Position numbers and translations under genes: made by a program. A stretch of DNA of 9,320 nucleotides from the NCBI GenBank assembly GCA_027294815.1, contig JAPULP010000056.1, positions 1-9,320 on the forward strand, written 5' to 3'. Source of the DNA: Gemmatimonadota bacterium. GTDB lineage: Bacteria > Gemmatimonadota > Gemmatimonadetes > Gemmatimonadales > GWC2-71-9. This document shows, one piece after another, positions 6,102-9,320 of the stretch. A model generated the notes under the pieces. That model did not search any database and was not told where the DNA came from. It saw only the letters and a program-made list of their open reading frames with translations. How positions within the stretch are numbered: position 1 is the stretch's first letter; every line of letters starts with the position of its first letter.

Positions 6102-6779
6102 ATGCCAGAGATCGAACTACCGCTTTTTCCCCTTCCCATCGTGGTGTTTCCGGGCACCCCACAGCCTTTGCACATTTTTGAACCCAGATACCGCCAACTG
6201 TTGGACGACTGTCTCGCCGGCGACCAACGGTTCGGGCTGACCGTCATCGACGACAACAAACCGCGTGCCGATGGACCCAACCCCGGCAACGTGGGATGTA
6301 TTATGCGCATTACGTCACACGACAAGCTCTTGGACGGACGATCCAACATCCTCACCGTGGGGGAAGATCGGTATGTCTTGAAACGTCTGGTCCAGCGCGA
6401 CCGTCTCTATTTCGTCGGCTTGGTGGAGCCGTTCCACGACGTGGTCGATCCCGATCCGGAGCTGTCGTACGCTACCCAACAATTGAAAGCGGCGTTCACG
6501 GCGTTCACGAAAGCCTTTCACGAGCTCGTGCCAAGTGCGGATGAGTCCATGGAGCTTCCACAAGATCCGGTGCAACTCTCTTTCCACGTAGCGGCGGCGC
6601 TGCCTGCCGATCTCGACACCAAGGTGAGTATGCTTCGTCTCACGTCGACCAAAGTTCGCTTGAACCGCTTGCGTGAACTCATCAAATCGAAGGGCGGAGA
6701 GATCGCACGGTGGGCGACGGCAACGCGCTCGGCAAAGCGTAACGGAAAGCCCGAACGCGATCCGGTGTCGGCCGAATGA
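6102..6779 (+). CDS. Stand-alone LON substrate-binding domain protein
   Basis: The 225-residue product carries the N-terminal domain of Lon protease without the AAA+ ATPase or the serine-lysine protease parts, so it cannot be a protease by itself. The domain is clear: LPLFPLPIVVFPGTPQPLHI (6-25), FEPRYRQLLDDCL (26-38), RFGLTVI, VGCIMRITSH (64-73), and an ILTVGEDRYVLKRLVQRDRLYFVGLVEP stretch (83-110) of beta-strands. The C-terminal half (about 120-225) looks helical and ends in a basic tail. Such single-domain proteins are widespread, and their role (substrate adaptor or peptide binding) is mostly unknown. I chose ATG 6102 because the LON domain begins within a few residues; the same frame opened at a TTG at 6030 would lie in the terminator. 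Its TGA overlaps the glcD ATG (ATGA), so the two are probably co-translated. Confidence 0.88.
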   Translation: MPEIELPLFPLPIVVFPGTPQPLHIFEPRYRQLLDDCLAGDQRFGLTVIDDNKPRADGPNPGNVGCIMRITSHDKLLDGRSNILTVGEDRYVLKRLVQRDRLYFVGLVEPFHDVVDPDPELSYATQQLKAAFTAFTKAFHELVPSADESMELPQDPVQLSFHVAAALPADLDTKVSMLRLTSTKVRLNRLRELIKSKGGEIARWATATRSAKRNGKPERDPVSAE

Positions 6780-8221
6780 CCATCCCGGCATCAGTGATTC
6801 GTGCAGTTGCCGACATCGTCGGCGAGGAGTGGGTACGGCAGGCGATGTCGGAGCTCGAGACTTACGCAAGTGACGCGTTGCCAACACGACGTTCGCGGCC
6901 AGGCGCCGTTGTGCTACCTCGAAGTCACGAGGAAGTCGTCGAGGTGGTTCGGGTCCTTTCCGACGACCGGATACCGTTCGTTCCACGCGGTGCGGGAACG
7001 GGACTGTCGGGCGGTGCGCTTGCGTCGCACGACGCCGTATGTATCGCACTGACTCGACTCAAACGTATTCACGACGTCGACCCCATCAACCGGCTCGCTG
7101 TGGTGGACCCCGGTGTGGTGAACGTGAGGCTTTCCGAAGCGGCAGCCAAGTACGGTCTGCACTACGCACCGGACCCCTCGAGTCAAACGGCTTGCACCAT
7201 CGGCGGGAACGTGGCAGAGAACGCCGGTGGTCCCCATTGCCTCAAATACGGCGTCACATCCAACCACATTCTTCAACTCACAGTCGTCCTGGCAGACGGC
7301 GAGGTCGTAACGCTGGGTTCGCCGGGCGGCGAACCGTGGGGAGCCGACCTAGTGGGACTCTTCGTTGGCAGCGAGGGCATGTTCGGTATCGCCACACGTA
7401 TCACGGTGCGCCTCACCCCCACTCCTCGAGCCGTCCAAATGTTATTGGCGGACTTCGGATCGGTGCGCGGAGCCGGCGAGGCGGTGTCGGCGGTCATCGC
7501 GTCGGGCATCGTGCCGGCGGCCCTCGAAATGATGGACCAAGGATGTGTGCAGGCGGTAGAGGCTTCGATCTACGCCGCCGGCTATCCGACCGACGCGGCC
7601 GCGGTGTTACTGGTAGAAGTTGACGGGCACGACGATGCCTCCGTCGCAGCCGAGACCGACGACATCCAACAAATCCTACGCGATCACGGCGCGCGATCGA
7701 TTCGCGTCGCGACGGAACCCGAGGAGCGCGCTCGTTTGTGGCAAGGAAGAAAAAAAGCGTTCGGGGCTCTCGGACGCGTCAGTCCGGACCTCGTCGTACA
7801 AGACGCGGTTGTTCCGCGCTCCAAACTTCCTGACGTGTTGGAGGAGATTGCGGAGATCGGCAAGAGATACGACGTCACCGTAACGAACGTCTTCCACGCC
7901 GGCGACGGCAACCTCCACCCCAACATCAACTTTGACCGCCGCGACCAAGAACAGGCGGCCCGAGTCGAAGCCGCTTCGGCCGCCATCATGCACGCATGCA
8001 TCGATGCCGGTGGATCCATTACCGGTGAGCATGGCGTCGGTCTCGACAAGTTGCGTTACATGACTTCACTGTTCGATCCCGACACGCTTGCGGCCATGCG
8101 CGCGACGCGGCGTGTCTTCGATCCCCGCGAGATCATCAACCCCGGCAAGGTCGTGCCTGTGCACTCGTGCCGGGAGTGGTGGGCCGCGGCATCGACTAGA
8201 TTTGACGAGGCCGTGGGATGA
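6776..8221 (+). CDS. glcD: Glycolate oxidase FAD-binding subunit GlcD
   Basis: GlcD is the catalytic flavoprotein of membrane-associated glycolate oxidase, oxidising glycolate (or D-lactate-like 2-hydroxyacids) to glyoxylate and passing electrons through GlcE and GlcF to the quinone pool. The 481-residue length is typical. The FAD-binding PCMH/VAO domain spans about 40-220, with FVPRGAGTGLSGGAL (68-82), PDPSSQTACTIGGNVAENAGG (132-152) and LFVGSEGMFGIAT (195-207). The C-terminal FAD-oxidase domain has the metal- and substrate-site motifs NVFHAGDGNLHPN (371-383) and GGSITGEHGVGLDK (412-425), and ends with the family's FDPREIINPGKV (448-459). ATG 6776 overlaps the previous stop by four bases, and its own TGA overlaps the next ATG the same way. 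Related D-lactate dehydrogenases share these motifs, so the exact substrate is not settled; the adjacent GlcE favours the glycolate oxidase complex. Confidence 0.92.
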   Translation: MTIPASVIRAVADIVGEEWVRQAMSELETYASDALPTRRSRPGAVVLPRSHEEVVEVVRVLSDDRIPFVPRGAGTGLSGGALASHDAVCIALTRLKRIHDVDPINRLAVVDPGVVNVRLSEAAAKYGLHYAPDPSSQTACTIGGNVAENAGGPHCLKYGVTSNHILQLTVVLADGEVVTLGSPGGEPWGADLVGLFVGSEGMFGIATRITVRLTPTPRAVQMLLADFGSVRGAGEAVSAVIASGIVPAALEMMDQGCVQAVEASIYAAGYPTDAAAVLLVEVDGHDDASVAAETDDIQQILRDHGARSIRVATEPEERARLWQGRKKAFGALGRVSPDLVVQDAVVPRSKLPDVLEEIAEIGKRYDVTVTNVFHAGDGNLHPNINFDRRDQEQAARVEAASAAIMHACIDAGGSITGEHGVGLDKLRYMTSLFDPDTLAAMRATRRVFDPREIINPGKVVPVHSCREWWAAASTRFDEAVG

Positions 8222-9320
8222 AGCAACACGAAGACCTGAGCATCGAGAAGCGCCTGCGCGCGTTGATGGGTCCAGAGGCACTCATCGACCGCGATGAGAA
8301 TGGGCATCCGATCGTGGCGCCTCGTACGACTGCAGCGTGCGGCCTGGTGCTGGAGACGGCCAACGCCGAAGGATGGCGTGTGCGCTTGGCGGGGAACGGG
8401 ACGTGGAGTCATCAGGAGGGGCCGGCACAGCTCACGCTGTCGTCCAGCGGTCTTGCCGATGTCGCAGAGGTGCACGCATCGGACCTGGTCGCAACCGTCC
8501 AAGCCGGTGTCGATCGCGAAACACTCCGCCTGACCCTCGCCGACCAAGGCGCTTGGTGGCCCGTCGATCCTCCTGGAACGCGACGGACGGTGGGCTCCAT
8601 CATCGCGACGGCTACCTCGGGACCGTTGCGCTCCGGTCTCGGCGGAATACGCGACCACGTGTTAGGGCTCACCGTGGTTACCGCCGACGGTCGAGTCGTG
8701 CAAAGTGGCGGTCGAGTCGTAAAGAACGTAGCCGGCTTCGACCTCAACAAACTCGCCACGGGGAGCTTTGGCGCGTTCGGCTTCATCACGCGCGTACACC
8801 TTCGCCTACGTACGATTCCCCGAGCCGACCTGACACTCGTCACTCGGGGCGACCGCGATGCGTTGATCCAGATTGCACAAGAGGTCCTCGCCGCGGGGTT
8901 CACCCCCCCCGCGCTCGAGCTCATGTCACCCGCCGTCTCCGGTACCGAGCAATGGGTACTCGCTGCGCGACTCATCGGCTCCGACCCGTCGGTGACGGCC
9001 GATCGCGCCGGTGTGAAGGGAGCAGGCTCAGCAACGTGGAGCGAGAGCACACCACAAGAGGCAGCGGATTTCTGGCAAGCCGCGTCACGTCATCCGGTAA
9101 CGCACCCTATCACCCTTCGAATGGGAACGGTTGTCACCGATCTCGACAGGGCAATAGACCTACTGGCTCACCATCTCGACGATGAATCCATTACCGCGAG
9201 CATCGCGGCGGGGGCGGTGCGCTGGAGTGGATCGGCGTCGATCGATCGACTGCAACTCTTGAGACATACCGCGGCGCAAATCGAAATGCCTATCACGATC
9301 GAGCGAGCACCGTGGAGTGT
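8218..9320 (+). CDS. glcE: Glycolate oxidase subunit GlcE, C-terminus beyond window
   Basis: This gene starts at ATG 8218, overlapping the glcD stop as ATGA, and stays open to the right edge (367 complete codons), so it is cut only by the window. GlcE is the second FAD-binding-fold subunit of the GlcDEF complex. Visible features are a PP-loop-like LAGNGTWSHQE around 57-67, a VDPPGTRRTVGSIIAT stretch that matches the family's GGTIA-type turn, and the diagnostic GRVVKNVAGFDLNKLATGSFG segment (166-186), where GlcE proteins have KNVAGYDL and a following GSLG. The common GGGTK form of the first loop is altered to GNGTW here. Usual length is roughly 350-420 residues, so little is probably missing. 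GlcF (iron-sulfur) is expected next. Confidence 0.87.
   Translation, partial: MKQHEDLSIEKRLRALMGPEALIDRDENGHPIVAPRTTAACGLVLETANAEGWRVRLAGNGTWSHQEGPAQLTLSSSGLADVAEVHASDLVATVQAGVDRETLRLTLADQGAWWPVDPPGTRRTVGSIIATATSGPLRSGLGGIRDHVLGLTVVTADGRVVQSGGRVVKNVAGFDLNKLATGSFGAFGFITRVHLRLRTIPRADLTLVTRGDRDALIQIAQEVLAAGFTPPALELMSPAVSGTEQWVLAARLIGSDPSVTADRAGVKGAGSATWSESTPQEAADFWQAASRHPVTHPITLRMGTVVTDLDRAIDLLAHHLDDESITASIAAGAVRWSGSASIDRLQLLRHTAAQIEMPITIERAPWS

Noticed and set aside
6315..7049. Minus-strand open frame of about 244 codons opposite the LON-domain gene and glcD
   Set aside because: Its composition is arginine-rich shadow coding and the opposite strand encodes clear families.
8688..8720. Direct repeat CGGTCGAGTCGT twice within glcE
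   Set aside because: It encodes the repeated GRVV of a conserved GlcE segment, so protein sequence and codon choice explain it; no mobile or regulatory role is needed.
8337..9185. Plus-strand open frame of about 282 codons in a second frame over glcE
   Set aside because: The GlcE frame carries the KNVAGFDLNKL signature and couples to glcD; this other frame is low-complexity and basic.
1..9320. CRISPR array, tRNA/rRNA genes, insertion sequence ends, attachment sites or a defence island
   Set aside because: I saw no repeated spacer structure, no tRNA-like cloverleaf, no transposase or integrase motifs, and the gene content is housekeeping and metabolic.

Overview
This is about 9.3 kb of GC-rich bacterial chromosome made almost entirely of ordinary-looking genes. 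The host is probably a Gram-negative member of Gemmatimonadota or a close relative. That is an inference from the high GC, an outer-membrane Omp85 protein whose signal peptide ends in APLTAQ, and a short RpoD-type sigma factor lacking region 1.1. No marker in the window proves the phylum. I see no tRNA, rRNA, CRISPR array, transposase, phage gene or defence system.

Layout. (1) Positions 1 to about 2048, minus strand: an Omp85 outer-membrane protein with three POTRA domains and most of a beta-barrel (TamA/BamA type). Its C-terminus lies beyond the left edge. Its reading frame is open without interruption to the edge. (2) About 2049-2226: a divergent intergenic region with a good minus-strand promoter for the Omp85 gene and a -10-like element just before the first plus-strand gene. 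(3) 2227-4789, plus strand: a tight three-gene operon of PduO-type cobalamin adenosyltransferase, a PhzF-family protein and 3-dehydroquinate synthase (AroB), with overlapping junctions. (4) 4790-5083: a 294-base non-coding leader with palindromes and a near-consensus promoter. (5) 5084-5977: an RpoD-family sigma factor closed by a textbook intrinsic terminator. (6) 6032-6101: a short spacer with degenerate CTGCC heptamer repeats. (7) 6102 to the right edge, plus strand: a stand-alone LON-domain protein, then GlcD and GlcE subunits of glycolate oxidase, each overlapping the previous gene by 4 bases (ATGA). GlcE is cut by the window edge.

How the genes work together. PduO makes adenosylcobalamin and AroB starts the ring-forming part of the shikimate pathway. 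PhzF between them is a family linked to isomerisation of chorismate-derived or similar compounds, but its substrate here is unknown. GlcD and GlcE form the FAD-binding part of a membrane-linked (S)-2-hydroxyacid (glycolate) dehydrogenase. The iron-sulfur subunit GlcF would be expected just beyond the right edge.

The most interesting signal is at translation starts. The conserved N-terminus of AroB extends upstream of the first standard start codon. It reaches an ATA codon that overlaps the phzF stop and has a good Shine-Dalgarno sequence. Independently, the Omp85 signal peptide extends upstream of its nearest ATG and fits best with an ATC start. Two other genes have a TAYCTT element just upstream and no Shine-Dalgarno, which suggests leaderless or nearly leaderless transcripts. 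I found no convincing unknown multi-gene system here.
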